The position numbers and the translations under genes are program-made. The notes below the pieces were generated by a model. It did not search any database. It was not told the origin of the DNA and was given only the letters and a program-made list of their open reading frames with translations. Shown here one piece after another: positions 53,608-62,312 of a stretch of DNA of 64,000 nucleotides (positions are counted from its first letter, which is position 1; every line of letters starts with the position of its first letter). This DNA is from Glutamicibacter sp. JL.03c (GTDB taxonomy: Bacteria > Actinomycetota > Actinomycetes > Actinomycetales > Micrococcaceae). The DNA is taken from contig NZ_CP107575.1 in assembly GCF_025854375.1 (NCBI RefSeq), positions 620,001 through 684,000 of the forward strand. The letters run 5' to 3'.

Positions 53608-54939
53608 ATGGTGGCAACATTGACAATGATGAGTCGCGAAAAGAAACCCATGAAGGCCGTGATGCTGCGTCTGCGCAACGGCTGGCCGATGCCCCTGGCG
53701 TTGCAGGGCGTGTTCGAGATCCTGCAATCAGTCGTTTTTTGCCTTGCCTTGATCATGCTGCCCCTGGTCGCGGTGTACTTCAGCGGCGGGTTCCTGGAAG
53801 ACTCCTTTAACATCATCTTGCAGTTCGCCGGATTCGTCTGGCTGATGATCCACGGCGTCCCCATCGAGGTGCTGAACCTGGGCCCCGAAGCCGACCCGGG
53901 GTCTGCCTCCGGGTGGCTGACACTGATCCCGCTGGGGCTTGCGCTGCTGCCCTTCCTCTTCTGCCTGCGTGCGGGGCGGCGCATCGCCCGCGCCTCGTAC
54001 ACCGACCAGCTGTGGCAGGGCCTGCTCGGTGCCTTCATCGCCTATGGCGGCATCGGCGCTGCGGTGGGCGCGCTGTCCAATAACAGCTATGGGCGGGTCA
54101 ACATCTTGGCCGCCGCCTTCATTCCGTTGATCATCGCCGCCCTGGGCCTGATCATCGGCGCGCGACGCGAAGCAGGCTCCTGGGCCAGGCTCTTCGGTGT
54201 TGACATGGCCGCCTATATCCAGCGGATTTCACCGCACCGCCGTTGGGCCGGCTCCTATGTCTGGCACGTGGTCGTGGCAGGGTTCCTCGGCTATGTCGCG
54301 GCGGTAGGCATCAGCGGGCTGCTGCTGACCATCAACCTGGGATTGCACTGGACCGAAGTGGCCAACGTCTACCAGGAATTGAGGCCCGGTCCGATCGGCT
54401 CCGCGGCCCTGACCCTGGTGCAGCTGTCCTTGATTCCCAACGCGGTCTTCTGGGTCCTGTCATGGATCAGCGGTGGCGGATTCACCCTGGGCACCGGAAG
54501 CACGCTGTCGACCCTGGAGACCACTGTCGGGCCTTTGCCCTCGATTCCGATGCTGGCTTCGCTGCCGTCAGGGGAAATGTCCCACCAGTGGCTCTTCCTC
54601 CTGCTGCCTGTTGCCGCGGGCATCATGGCTGGCTGGTACTTCCTGCGTGGCGGCGAGAACCATCTTGAAGACTGGTTCGCCCGCCGCATCCCGTTCAACA
54701 TGCTCTCCCTGGGACTGTCTACCGCGTGCCTCTCGCTGTTCACCGGCATTGTCGCCGGTGTGCTGAGCCTGATCGGTTCGTGGCTTTCCTCTGGTTCCCT
54801 GGCCATTGGCCGTCTGGTCGACATCGGACCCAACCTGTGGCTCACCGCCGGTGCGCTGGTACTGCAGGTGGGCGTCGGCACTGCGATCGGCTACCTGATC
54901 GCTCCCTTGTTCGAAACCGACCCGGTACTCGAAGGGTAG
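53608..54939 (+). CDS. DUF6350 integral membrane protein (PerM-like)
   Basis: A roughly 443-residue polytopic protein with ten or so hydrophobic helices (for example VFCLALIMLPLVAVYFSGGF, GLLGAFIAYGGIGAAVGAL, VVAGFLGYVAAVGISGLLL). The characteristic DUF6350 stretch AVFWVLSWISGGGFTLGTGSTLS is present. The M. tuberculosis homologue region, Rv0955 (PerM), is linked to cell division and lies directly before purN, as here except for one intervening gene. The start is uncertain: ATG 53608, 53626 or 53650, none with a clear ribosome site. Confidence 0.83.
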   Translation: MVATLTMMSREKKPMKAVMLRLRNGWPMPLALQGVFEILQSVVFCLALIMLPLVAVYFSGGFLEDSFNIILQFAGFVWLMIHGVPIEVLNLGPEADPGSASGWLTLIPLGLALLPFLFCLRAGRRIARASYTDQLWQGLLGAFIAYGGIGAAVGALSNNSYGRVNILAAAFIPLIIAALGLIIGARREAGSWARLFGVDMAAYIQRISPHRRWAGSYVWHVVVAGFLGYVAAVGISGLLLTINLGLHWTEVANVYQELRPGPIGSAALTLVQLSLIPNAVFWVLSWISGGGFTLGTGSTLSTLETTVGPLPSIPMLASLPSGEMSHQWLFLLLPVAAGIMAGWYFLRGGENHLEDWFARRIPFNMLSLGLSTACLSLFTGIVAGVLSLIGSWLSSGSLAIGRLVDIGPNLWLTAGALVLQVGVGTAIGYLIAPLFETDPVLEG

Positions 54940-54971
54940 CCGGCATCAGGCCAGCGAGAGCGGCCCGTGGA

Positions 54972-55502
54972 TCAGCTTGCGTGGGAATCCAAATCCCATA
55001 AATGATGCACAAAATCGTGCCATGCGTATTGGTTCAAAGTTTCCACAGTGAAGGCCGAGCCGTTCGAACGCAGGCCACGGCGCGAGTACGAATCCTCGTT
55101 GATGCTGGCCAATTTTTCTGCGTACTTCGATGCCGCGCCGCGAAGCTGCGCCGCAGCCTCTTCTGGTTCCAAGGCATTGTAGTTGCCAGCGTCCGCGGCC
55201 TGGTCCTGGTCCCAATTGGGGAAAGTCGGCTCATCCTGCTCCAGCATCAGATCCAGCCGGTCATTCATGATCACCAGCATGTGCGCCACATGCGTGACGT
55301 ACTCCTGATCGCTCCACCTCGAGGGGTCGATCCGCACGCGGGCCTCGGGCCTGGACAGCGCGGCAACATAGCGCTCCACGCCATCGGGTAATTGGGCGAT
55401 GACAGCTCCTGGAGTCACCGCGCGCACGTCGTATTCGCACTCGGGGCAAACCGAGTCCAAGACGAAGGTCCAATTCTTCTGATCTGGAACAATTTTGCTC
55501 AT
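54972..55502 (-). CDS. DinB-superfamily protein
   Basis: A 176-residue DinB/MDMPI-like helical-bundle protein. It opens MSKIVPDQKNWTFVLDSVC and ends LNQYAWHDFVHHLWDLDSHAS, with DFVHHLWD supplying likely metal-ligand histidines; TFVLDSVCPECEYDV has a CxxC at the N-terminal helix. WSDQEYVTHVAHMLVIMNDRL fits the DinB helix with a His ligand. Thiol-dependent transferase or isomerase activity is typical of the fold. It interrupts the DUF6350-purN pair on the opposite strand. Start taken at ATG 55502. Confidence 0.78.
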   Translation of the reverse strand: MSKIVPDQKNWTFVLDSVCPECEYDVRAVTPGAVIAQLPDGVERYVAALSRPEARVRIDPSRWSDQEYVTHVAHMLVIMNDRLDLMLEQDEPTFPNWDQDQAADAGNYNALEPEEAAAQLRGAASKYAEKLASINEDSYSRRGLRSNGSAFTVETLNQYAWHDFVHHLWDLDSHAS

Positions 55503-55598
55503 GTGATCATCTTGCACCGCGGATGAGGACTCTGCCACATTTGCTACCGGGGAAGGCAACAAACTGCTGCCGAATGAAAAACTGGGCCGCAGGAACCG

Positions 55599-55604
55599 TA
55601 GAAT
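55599..55604 (+). promoter_or_regulatory. -10 element of a leaderless purN promoter
   Basis: TAGAAT lies 7 bases before the purN ATG, which would put the transcription start at or next to the start codon. No Shine-Dalgarno sequence is present. The -35 region is weak. Confidence 0.5.
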
Positions 55605-55611
55605 TGAGCCC

Positions 55612-56181
55612 ATGCGCATCGTGGTTTTGGTTTCAGGTACCGGTTCTAATCTTCAAGCAGTCATCGACGCCGTCCAGGATGGTTCCCTGGCTAACGTGGA
55701 GATTGCCGCTGTGGGTGCCGACAAGCACGGAACCTTGGGTGTGGAGCGCTCGGCGCAAGCGGGAATCGAAACCTTCGTAGTGAACTTCAAGGACTTCGAA
55801 GACCGCGCCGACTGGAATCATGCCCTGACCGAAACATGCCTTTCGTACGCACCGGACTATGTGGTCTCCTCCGGCTTCATGCGCATTGTCGGCGAGGAAT
55901 TCATCAACGCCTTCGACGGCACCTACATCAACACCCACCCGGCGTTGCTGCCGTCCTTCCCCGGAGCCCACGGCGTGCGCGATGCGCTGGCCTATGGAGT
56001 GAAGGTCACCGGCTGCACCGTGCACATTGCCGACACCGGTGTGGACACCGGCCCGATCCTGCGCCAGGAGGCAGTGGCCATCGAGGACAACGACACCGAA
56101 GCGACGCTGCACGAACGCATCAAGGTCGTCGAGCGCCGCCTGCTCATCGCCACCCTCGCAGATCTCGCGCAGGGCCAGTAG
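55612..56181 (+). CDS. purN: Phosphoribosylglycinamide formyltransferase
   Basis: The 189-residue 10-formyltetrahydrofolate-dependent GAR transformylase of purine synthesis. It begins RIVVLVSGTGSNLQAVIDAV, has FMRIVGEEFINAF and the catalytic Asn-His of YINTHPALLPSFPGAHG, and the catalytic Asp in VHIADTGVDTGPILRQ. In many actinobacteria purH follows directly; here a different gene follows and purH is not in the window. Confidence 0.95.
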   Translation: MRIVVLVSGTGSNLQAVIDAVQDGSLANVEIAAVGADKHGTLGVERSAQAGIETFVVNFKDFEDRADWNHALTETCLSYAPDYVVSSGFMRIVGEEFINAFDGTYINTHPALLPSFPGAHGVRDALAYGVKVTGCTVHIADTGVDTGPILRQEAVAIEDNDTEATLHERIKVVERRLLIATLADLAQGQ

Positions 56182-56243
56182 CCGAGCGCCCAGGGCCTCG
56201 CGCTGCCTGGCCCCGACTCCAAGGCCGTAAAATTGGTGGCGAG

Positions 56244-57758
56244 ATGACTGAGCAAACACCTGCCGCCAACGAGGCGAGAACCACCGAACTGTTCACCGAC
56301 GCCGAGCTGGCCTCCGCGCTGAAGGTGCTCTCGGTGGTGCACCAGCTGGATTCCGCCGATGAACGCCATATCGCCGTCCGCCGCGCCACCAGCAACATGT
56401 TCAAAGCCGCCAAGCGTTTCCGCAAGTCGCAGAAGCGTGCCGAAATCAGCGCCGCGGACCGCGCGCTCATCGAAAGCACCGCCACCGGCTCGCCCCAGCG
56501 CCTGGATGAAGAAACCCTGGGGCTGGATCTGAGCACGCCCACCGAGGGCGCCAGTGCCGGCGAATTCCGCAGGCCCCGCGGCTGCTACATCTGCAAGCAG
56601 CGCTACACCACGGTGGATGCCTTCCACCATTACCTCTGCCCCGACTGCGCAGCTGCCGGACGCGAGCGCCGCGATGCCCGCGCGGATCTGAGCGGCAAGC
56701 GCGCACTGCTCACCGGAGGACGGGCAAAAATCGGCATGCACATTGCCCTGCGACTGCTGCGCGACGGGGCGCACACCACCATCACCACGCGCTTCCCCAA
56801 AGACGCCGCCCGGCGCTTCGCGGCCATCGACGACAGCAGCCAGTGGCTGCACCGATTGCGCATTGTCGGCATCGACCTGCGCGACCCCGCCCAGGTCATC
56901 TCGCTGGCCGACCGCGTCGCCGCCGAAGGCCCGCTGGACATCTTGATCAACAACGCCGCCCAGACCGTGCGGCGCACCACCAACTCCTACCAGCACCTGA
57001 TCGAATCCGAGCAGCAGCCGCTGGGCCAGGAACTGCTCGCCGGCAATGGCGGCCCGGAGCTGTGGGGCGAAGCCAACCCGCCAGCCGAGCACCCCAAGGC
57101 CCTGGCCAGCGCCTTCAGGCTCGAAGACTCGGCCCTGCTCGCCCCGGCGCCGCTGGGCAGCTACGACGCGCAGCAGCTGGCCGACCTGGCGATGAAAGCC
57201 GGCTCGGCGTCGCTGGAACGGATTGCCGCAGGCACCGCCATCGACGCCGGAGGCCTGGTGCCCGACGTGGTCGCAGAGAACTCCTGGACCCAGATCCTGG
57301 GCGATGTGGACGCGCTGGAGGTGCTTGAAGTGCAGCTGTGCAATGTCACCGCGCCCTTCCTGCTGGCCTCGCGCTTGCGCCCGGCGCTGGCGGCCAGCGA
57401 CGCGCGGCGCAAATACATCGTGAACGTCTCGGCCATGGAAGGCCAGTTCTCCCGCCGCTACAAGGGGGCCGGGCATCCGCACACCAATATGGCCAAGGCC
57501 TCGCTGAATATGCTCACCCGCACCAGCGCCGAAGAAATGCTGTCCACCGACCGCATCCTGATGAGTGCGGTAGACACCGGCTGGATCACCGATGAACGCC
57601 CGCACGATTCCAAGGTCCGCATGGTGGCCGAGGGCTGGCACGCGCCACTGGATTTGATCGACGGGGCAGCCAGGGTCTACCAGCCGATTGTCGACGGAGA
57701 ACGCGGGATCGACCTCTACGGCTGCTTCCTCAAGGACTACGAGCCGTCGCCGTGGTAA
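56244..57758 (+). CDS. SDR-family oxidoreductase with N-terminal zinc ribbon and altered active site
   Basis: A 504-residue protein. Residues about 1-110 are helical and unassigned. A zinc ribbon CYICKQRYTTVDAFHHYLCPDC (about 113-134) leads into a Rossmann SDR domain: ALLTGGRAKIGMHIALRLL, then NNAAQT. Between them and the active site lies an insert of roughly 100 residues. The catalytic serine is in NVSAMEGQF, but the expected YxxxK reads TNMAK, so threonine replaces the tyrosine. NAD(P) binding is likely; ordinary SDR chemistry is doubtful. Sits 62 bases after purN; the ATG follows GTGGCGAG. Confidence 0.85.
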   Translation: MTEQTPAANEARTTELFTDAELASALKVLSVVHQLDSADERHIAVRRATSNMFKAAKRFRKSQKRAEISAADRALIESTATGSPQRLDEETLGLDLSTPTEGASAGEFRRPRGCYICKQRYTTVDAFHHYLCPDCAAAGRERRDARADLSGKRALLTGGRAKIGMHIALRLLRDGAHTTITTRFPKDAARRFAAIDDSSQWLHRLRIVGIDLRDPAQVISLADRVAAEGPLDILINNAAQTVRRTTNSYQHLIESEQQPLGQELLAGNGGPELWGEANPPAEHPKALASAFRLEDSALLAPAPLGSYDAQQLADLAMKAGSASLERIAAGTAIDAGGLVPDVVAENSWTQILGDVDALEVLEVQLCNVTAPFLLASRLRPALAASDARRKYIVNVSAMEGQFSRRYKGAGHPHTNMAKASLNMLTRTSAEEMLSTDRILMSAVDTGWITDERPHDSKVRMVAEGWHAPLDLIDGAARVYQPIVDGERGIDLYGCFLKDYEPSPW

Positions 57759-57765
57759 GGCTGGC

Positions 57766-58341
57766 TCACGGTTCTTCCCCCATCCCTGCCAGGATCCCGC
57801 GCAGGTTGCGCAGGGCGTAATACTCCCGTGACTTCACCGTGCCCTCCGGAATGTGCAGGTCATGGGCTGCCTGGGCCACCGTGGAACCGAAAAAGTGCAA
57901 ATGCAGCACGACCAGCCGATGCTCGGCGCTCAAGCGCATCAGCGCCTGCTGTATCAGCAGGCGATCCAGGACCTGGAGAGTGCCATCCGCGGATCGGGCA
58001 GCGGCGGGATCCGCATCGCCCAGCAAGTCGGTTCGAATGCGCGCCGTAGCCCGGCGATGCCCATCGATGATGACATGCCGCGCCGTTGCAAACAGGTAGC
58101 CGTGCAGCGACCCGGTGATGACCGGTGCGGCCTTCCAGACTTTCAGCACGGTTTCCTGCACCACGTCGTCGGCTTCTTCCCTGCTGCAGTACCCGCGCAA
58201 CGCGAAGCGGCGCAGGGCATCTGCATGCTTGCGGTAGATCTCGGACGCCAGCTGGGCATCCCGGGGAGCCTTGGCTCCGCCTGGTCTTGGCTGGGACAAG
58301 GCGCTAGGTCCCGGAACACGCCTGTGAGGCACGTGGTTCAT
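57766..58341 (-). CDS. ECF-type sigma-70 family RNA polymerase sigma factor
   Basis: A protein of about 191 residues. Region 2 is ALRRFALRGYCSREEADDVVQETVLKVWKAA, with GYLFATARHVIIDGHRR for the -10-recognition part; region 4 is ALMRLSAEHRLVVLHLHFFGSTVAQAAHDLHIPEGTVKSREYYAL. Region 1 is absent, as in group 4 sigma factors. No anti-sigma gene lies beside it. The divergent lipoprotein gene has an ECF-type promoter. I use ATG 58341; a TTG at 58362 with AGGGA about 7 bases upstream is an alternative. Confidence 0.86.
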   Translation of the reverse strand: MNHVPHRRVPGPSALSQPRPGGAKAPRDAQLASEIYRKHADALRRFALRGYCSREEADDVVQETVLKVWKAAPVITGSLHGYLFATARHVIIDGHRRATARIRTDLLGDADPAAARSADGTLQVLDRLLIQQALMRLSAEHRLVVLHLHFFGSTVAQAAHDLHIPEGTVKSREYYALRNLRGILAGMGEEP

Positions 58342-58378
58342 CCATGGCCCAAGTATGGGCAAGATTCTTTCCCTGCGG

Positions 58379-58406
58379 TGAACCTGGCGGGGATTCCCTG
58401 CGTCCT
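58379..58406 (+). promoter_or_regulatory. ECF sigma-factor promoter of the lipoprotein gene
   Basis: TGAACC (58379-58384), a 16-base spacer and CGTCCT (58401-58406) match the AAC...CGTC pattern of ECF promoters. It points to the lipoprotein gene, about 60 bases downstream, and lies next to the divergent ECF sigma gene. Confidence 0.6.
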
Positions 58407-58468
58407 ACAAGGTAGGGGCTGAATGCCCGCGCTTGAGGCGGGTCCAGCTTTCGAGAAGGGATCGGATC

Positions 58469-58987
58469 ATGGGTAACAAGAATGGCAGAAATTGCGTGGC
58501 CGGGGTGGCCGCGCTGTTCGGCGCCGCGTTGCTGCTGGCAGGCTGCTCTGGCGATGGCGGATCGGAGGGCGGAACCGGCGGCATGTATTCAGGAGGCGGG
58601 GAAAACACCAGTCAAGCCCCTGCGGAATCATCCTCGGGGGTGGATCTCGGGGTGGCGAGAACAGAATTGGGCGACGTTGTGGTGGATTCGCAGGGGATGA
58701 CCCTGTACTACTTCACCGAGGATGAGCCAGGCACCACGACCAGCGCCTGCACCGGGGATTGCCTGGCCAAGTGGCCGATTGCCACCACGATGAGCGATGA
58801 CCCGACGCTGGAAGGCGTTTCCGGCGAAGTGGACGCCATTCAAAGCCCCGACGGGCGCAGGCAGCTGACGCTCAACGGTATGCCGCTGTACACCTTCGCC
58901 CAGGACGCCAAGCCCGGGGACACTTCCGGACAGGGCGTGGGCGGGGTCTGGTACGCGGTGGCCCCGGACGGCACGTTGATCCGGTAA
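58469..58987 (+). CDS. Secreted-repeat lipoprotein (COG4315 type)
   Basis: A 172-residue lipoprotein. The lipobox LLLAGC puts the lipidated Cys at 26, followed by a Gly/Ser-rich linker. Two secreted-repeat units follow, each ending in an aromatic-rich segment: QGMTLYYFTEDEPGTTTSACTGDCLAKWP and LNGMPLYTFAQDAKPGDTSGQG. The paired cysteines CTGDC may bind a metal or form a disulfide. Function is unknown. AAGGGA precedes the ATG. The ECF-like promoter upstream suggests control by the adjacent sigma factor. Confidence 0.87.
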   Translation: MGNKNGRNCVAGVAALFGAALLLAGCSGDGGSEGGTGGMYSGGGENTSQAPAESSSGVDLGVARTELGDVVVDSQGMTLYYFTEDEPGTTTSACTGDCLAKWPIATTMSDDPTLEGVSGEVDAIQSPDGRRQLTLNGMPLYTFAQDAKPGDTSGQGVGGVWYAVAPDGTLIR

Positions 58988-59024
58988 GCGGCCGGATTCG
59001 CCCCGGGCCCCTCAGGCCTGCAGG

Positions 59025-62000
59025 CTACCGTGCCAGGCTGAAGCGCAAGGTCCGCACCTCGAAGGGTCCCAGGGCCAACGGCAGCGAGCCGTCGGTGAGC
59101 TCGAGTTCGCCGTCATCCAACGGATCTTCGAGCAGGCTCGCCGTTGTCGCTGCGGCCACCGGGACGTTGAGCTGCAACTCGCCGCGGGCGCGACGGCCCA
59201 GCGACTCGTAGACACGCACCATCAGATCACCAGATTGATCGGCGGCCAGCTTCACGCTGGAAATAACCAGCCCTTCACCGGTGATCCTCGCCAACGGAGC
59301 CACGGGTTGGGAACCGTTGACAGTGCGCTCCGGGCTGTTCAGCAAGGCTCCGGCCTCGGTCACCGTGGCAATATCCGCGCCAATCACCAGTCCGTAGCGG
59401 TGGGTCTGCAGCCCCTGGTCCGTCTGCGGATCGGGGAAGCGCGGAGCCCGCAGCAAGGACAGGCGCATGGTGGTGGTGACCTGGGCGTCCTTGGCATCGC
59501 GGGTGACATCGAATCCATAGATGGAATCATTGATCAAGCCAACGCCGAAGCCCGGTTCCTCCGCCAGGGCAAAGCGGTGCATGGAGGTCTCGAACTTGGC
59601 CGCCTCCCAGCTCGTATTCACGTGGGTCACCCGCTTGTGGTAGCCGAACTGGGTTTCGGCGATGACCTGCTCGGCGCGGACATCCAGCGGGAAGGCGACC
59701 TTGAGGAACTTCTCGGCTTCATGCCAGTCGGTGCTCTGGCTGATCTGCACGGTGCGTTCGCCCGGCGCCAACGAGACTTCCTGCACCACGGTGGATTTGG
59801 AGAAGCTGCGCTTGATGGTGATCACCGCGCCCGAATCCTCGGACGAAGACAGCTCCATGGAGTCCAGATCGTGCAGGTCGGTGGCCTGATTGCGGTAGTA
59901 CTCGTCCACATCCCAGGCATCCCACATATTCGGGAAGTCCTGATGCAGCTGCAGGAGGTTGGCTTCCTGGCCGGGGGCGATTCCCTCGCGTTCGGTGGCC
60001 AGATCCACTGCGGAAGTGATCAAGCCCCGGGCATTGATGACGACACGGATGATGCCATTATCCAGCACGTAGCCGCCATCCACAGCGGTTGCCTGGACCG
60101 CCGCCGCGGTGCCCGCTTCCAGGGCCTTGGCTTCGCCGAAGGCCAGGTCGTTGCGGGTGAACGCGGCGCCGTTGAAGGTGATGGCAGTCGACCCGGTGCC
60201 GGCAAGACGCTGCTGGGCCTCGCGGATCAGCTGCTCGGCTTGCTCGATCACCTGGGCGTAGCGGGCGACGACTTCGCGGTGCACCCACGCGATGGATGTG
60301 CCCGGCAGGATGTCGTGGAACTGGTGCAGCAGCACGGTCTCCCACAGCTCGTCCAGCTGCTCGTACGGGTACTCGGCGCCGGTGTAGGCGGTGGCCGTGG
60401 CGGCCCACAGCTCGGCTTCGACCAGCAATTGCTCGGTGCGGCGATTGCCTTGCTTGGTCTGGTGCTGGCTGGTGAGCGTGGCGCGGTGCAGTTCCAGGTA
60501 GAGCTCGCCCACCCATACCGGAGGGTGCGGAAGCTCGGCCTTGGCGCGATCGAAGAAGTCGTTGGGGTGCTCCCAGGTGACCCTGGCGCTGCCCTCGAGG
60601 TTGGCCAGGCGCTTGGCCTTTCCGGTCATCTCGCGGGTGGTGCCGCCACCGCCATCACCCCAGCCCACCGGGGCGATGGAGTTATTGGCGATGCGCGCTT
60701 CGCGGAACTGGCGGGAGGCCTTGGCGACTTCTTCGCCGGAGAGCTGGGAGTTGTAGGTATCCATCGAGGGGAAGTGGCTGAAGATGCGCGAGCCGTCAAT
60801 GCCTTCCCAGTCGAAGGAGTGATGCGGGAACTTGTTCTGCTGGTTCCAGGAGATCTTCTGGGTGAAGAACCATTCGAAGCCAGCACGGCGCATCAGCTGC
60901 GGCAGGGCAGGGGAGTAGCCGAAGGAATCGGGCAGCCACACGCCCTTGGATCTCACGCCGAATTCGTCGCGGAAGAATTTCTGGCCGTAGAGGAATTGGC
61001 GGGCCAGGGATTCGCCCGAAGGCATGACGGTGTCGGATTCAACCCACATTCCGCCCAGGGGCAGGAAGCGCTCATCGGCAACGGCCTGCTTGACCCGGTC
61101 CCACACTTCGGGGCGGTGGGTCTTGAGCCACTTGTACTGCTGGGCGCTGGACATGCCGTAGAGGAAGTCGGGCTCATCGCCGAGCAGTTCAACCATGGAT
61201 GAGCAGGTGCGTGAGACCTTGCGGATGGTTTCGCGCAAGGGCCACAACCAGGCGGAGTCGATATGCGAGTGGCCGATGGCTGAAATCTGGTGGGCGCTGT
61301 GCTCGGCCGGGGCGGAAAGGACTTCTGCCAGTTCATCGCGGGCCAGCCCGGCGGTCCCCGTGATGTCCTGCAGGTCCAGCACATCCAGCGCGTTGTCCAG
61401 GGCCTGGAGGATCTGCATCTTGCGCGGGCCCTGCGGCAATTGCTCTTGGAGGTCGAGCAGCACCTCGAGATCCAAGGACAGGTCATGGACCTGCGGCTCG
61501 AAAACGGCCAGATCCATCCGGCGGGTGGTGTAGAGCCGGCTGCTCGAGGAGGTGAGGATATCGCCCTGCTCGGTCGGCAGGAAAGGATGGTGGTCCAGCA
61601 GCACCGGATTGGATGCGGCCTCCAGATACAGATCCACCAGTTCATCCCCGGCGGCGCAGCCGGTGATCGGCACCCACTGGTTGCGCGGATTCAGGGCCTT
61701 GATGGTGCTGCCGTCCGGGCGATAGATCAGCCCTTCGCACTGGAACCCGGTCATGTTCACGTCGAATCCGAGATCGATCACCGCTTCGACGCGGCGCCCG
61801 GCCCAGCTTGCGGGCACCTGCCCCTGCAGGTGGAACCAGGTGGTGCCCCAGGCGGCGCCCCAAGCGGTTCCTGCCTGTGTCGGCGAGTAGTCCAGGGCCA
61901 GGCCCTCGGCAGGGGTGACCGGTTCGCCGGGAAGTTCATGCCACGACACCTGCAGCGGAATCGACTGGGAGTAGATGGCAGGACGAACGCGTTCCTGCAG

Positions 62001-62045
62001 TACTCGTTTGACTCGACCGGTGGTCAGCGAGGTGTCGTCGTGCAT
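59025..62045 (-). CDS. Alpha-mannosidase, glycoside hydrolase family 38
   Basis: A 1006-residue GH38 enzyme hydrolysing alpha-mannosides with a zinc ion. The metal site is GHSHIDSAWLWPLRET, the nucleophile aspartate lies in WLPDSFGYSPALPQLM, and QFHDILPGTSIAWVHREV marks the helical domain. The C-terminal half is the mannosidase beta-sandwich (GERTVQISQSTDWHEAEKFLKV). No signal peptide: cytoplasmic. ATG 62045 follows AAAGGCTGCA; a longer reading adds about 69 residues without a start signal. A TetR-family regulator lies divergently upstream. Confidence 0.93.
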   Translation of the reverse strand: MHDDTSLTTGRVKRVLQERVRPAIYSQSIPLQVSWHELPGEPVTPAEGLALDYSPTQAGTAWGAAWGTTWFHLQGQVPASWAGRRVEAVIDLGFDVNMTGFQCEGLIYRPDGSTIKALNPRNQWVPITGCAAGDELVDLYLEAASNPVLLDHHPFLPTEQGDILTSSSSRLYTTRRMDLAVFEPQVHDLSLDLEVLLDLQEQLPQGPRKMQILQALDNALDVLDLQDITGTAGLARDELAEVLSAPAEHSAHQISAIGHSHIDSAWLWPLRETIRKVSRTCSSMVELLGDEPDFLYGMSSAQQYKWLKTHRPEVWDRVKQAVADERFLPLGGMWVESDTVMPSGESLARQFLYGQKFFRDEFGVRSKGVWLPDSFGYSPALPQLMRRAGFEWFFTQKISWNQQNKFPHHSFDWEGIDGSRIFSHFPSMDTYNSQLSGEEVAKASRQFREARIANNSIAPVGWGDGGGGTTREMTGKAKRLANLEGSARVTWEHPNDFFDRAKAELPHPPVWVGELYLELHRATLTSQHQTKQGNRRTEQLLVEAELWAATATAYTGAEYPYEQLDELWETVLLHQFHDILPGTSIAWVHREVVARYAQVIEQAEQLIREAQQRLAGTGSTAITFNGAAFTRNDLAFGEAKALEAGTAAAVQATAVDGGYVLDNGIIRVVINARGLITSAVDLATEREGIAPGQEANLLQLHQDFPNMWDAWDVDEYYRNQATDLHDLDSMELSSSEDSGAVITIKRSFSKSTVVQEVSLAPGERTVQISQSTDWHEAEKFLKVAFPLDVRAEQVIAETQFGYHKRVTHVNTSWEAAKFETSMHRFALAEEPGFGVGLINDSIYGFDVTRDAKDAQVTTTMRLSLLRAPRFPDPQTDQGLQTHRYGLVIGADIATVTEAGALLNSPERTVNGSQPVAPLARITGEGLVISSVKLAADQSGDLMVRVYESLGRRARGELQLNVPVAAATTASLLEDPLDDGELELTDGSLPLALGPFEVRTLRFSLAR

Positions 62046-62312
62046 TGCAGCCTTTCGAAGGGCGGCACCCCGAAAATCAGCGGGGTGGTTCCCTGCTAGA
62101 CTACCCAAATTCACTGATGAACAGCTATTTATTCGACATACGGGCGAGGTTTTCTGGCAGATGGCTTGAGACGGTAGCCGGCACCGCGGGTTTCTGGAAA
62201 AATCACTGGAGCTTGGAGTCGGCCCATCAGGTAATCTATCCAAGATCCTCAAACCGGCAGACGGCGGCTGGCCTGCTGTCTGAGTTCCCTACGGAAAGGC
62301 ACAACAGGTCTT

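Noticed and set aside
55992-57641. Long open frame (549 codons) antisense to the zinc-ribbon SDR
   Set aside because: Shadow of a high-GC gene; also runs through purN on the opposite strand.
59235-61202. Long open frame (655 codons) antisense to the alpha-mannosidase
   Set aside because: Same reason: a GC-rich antisense shadow without domains. The GH38 motifs on the minus strand are unambiguous.
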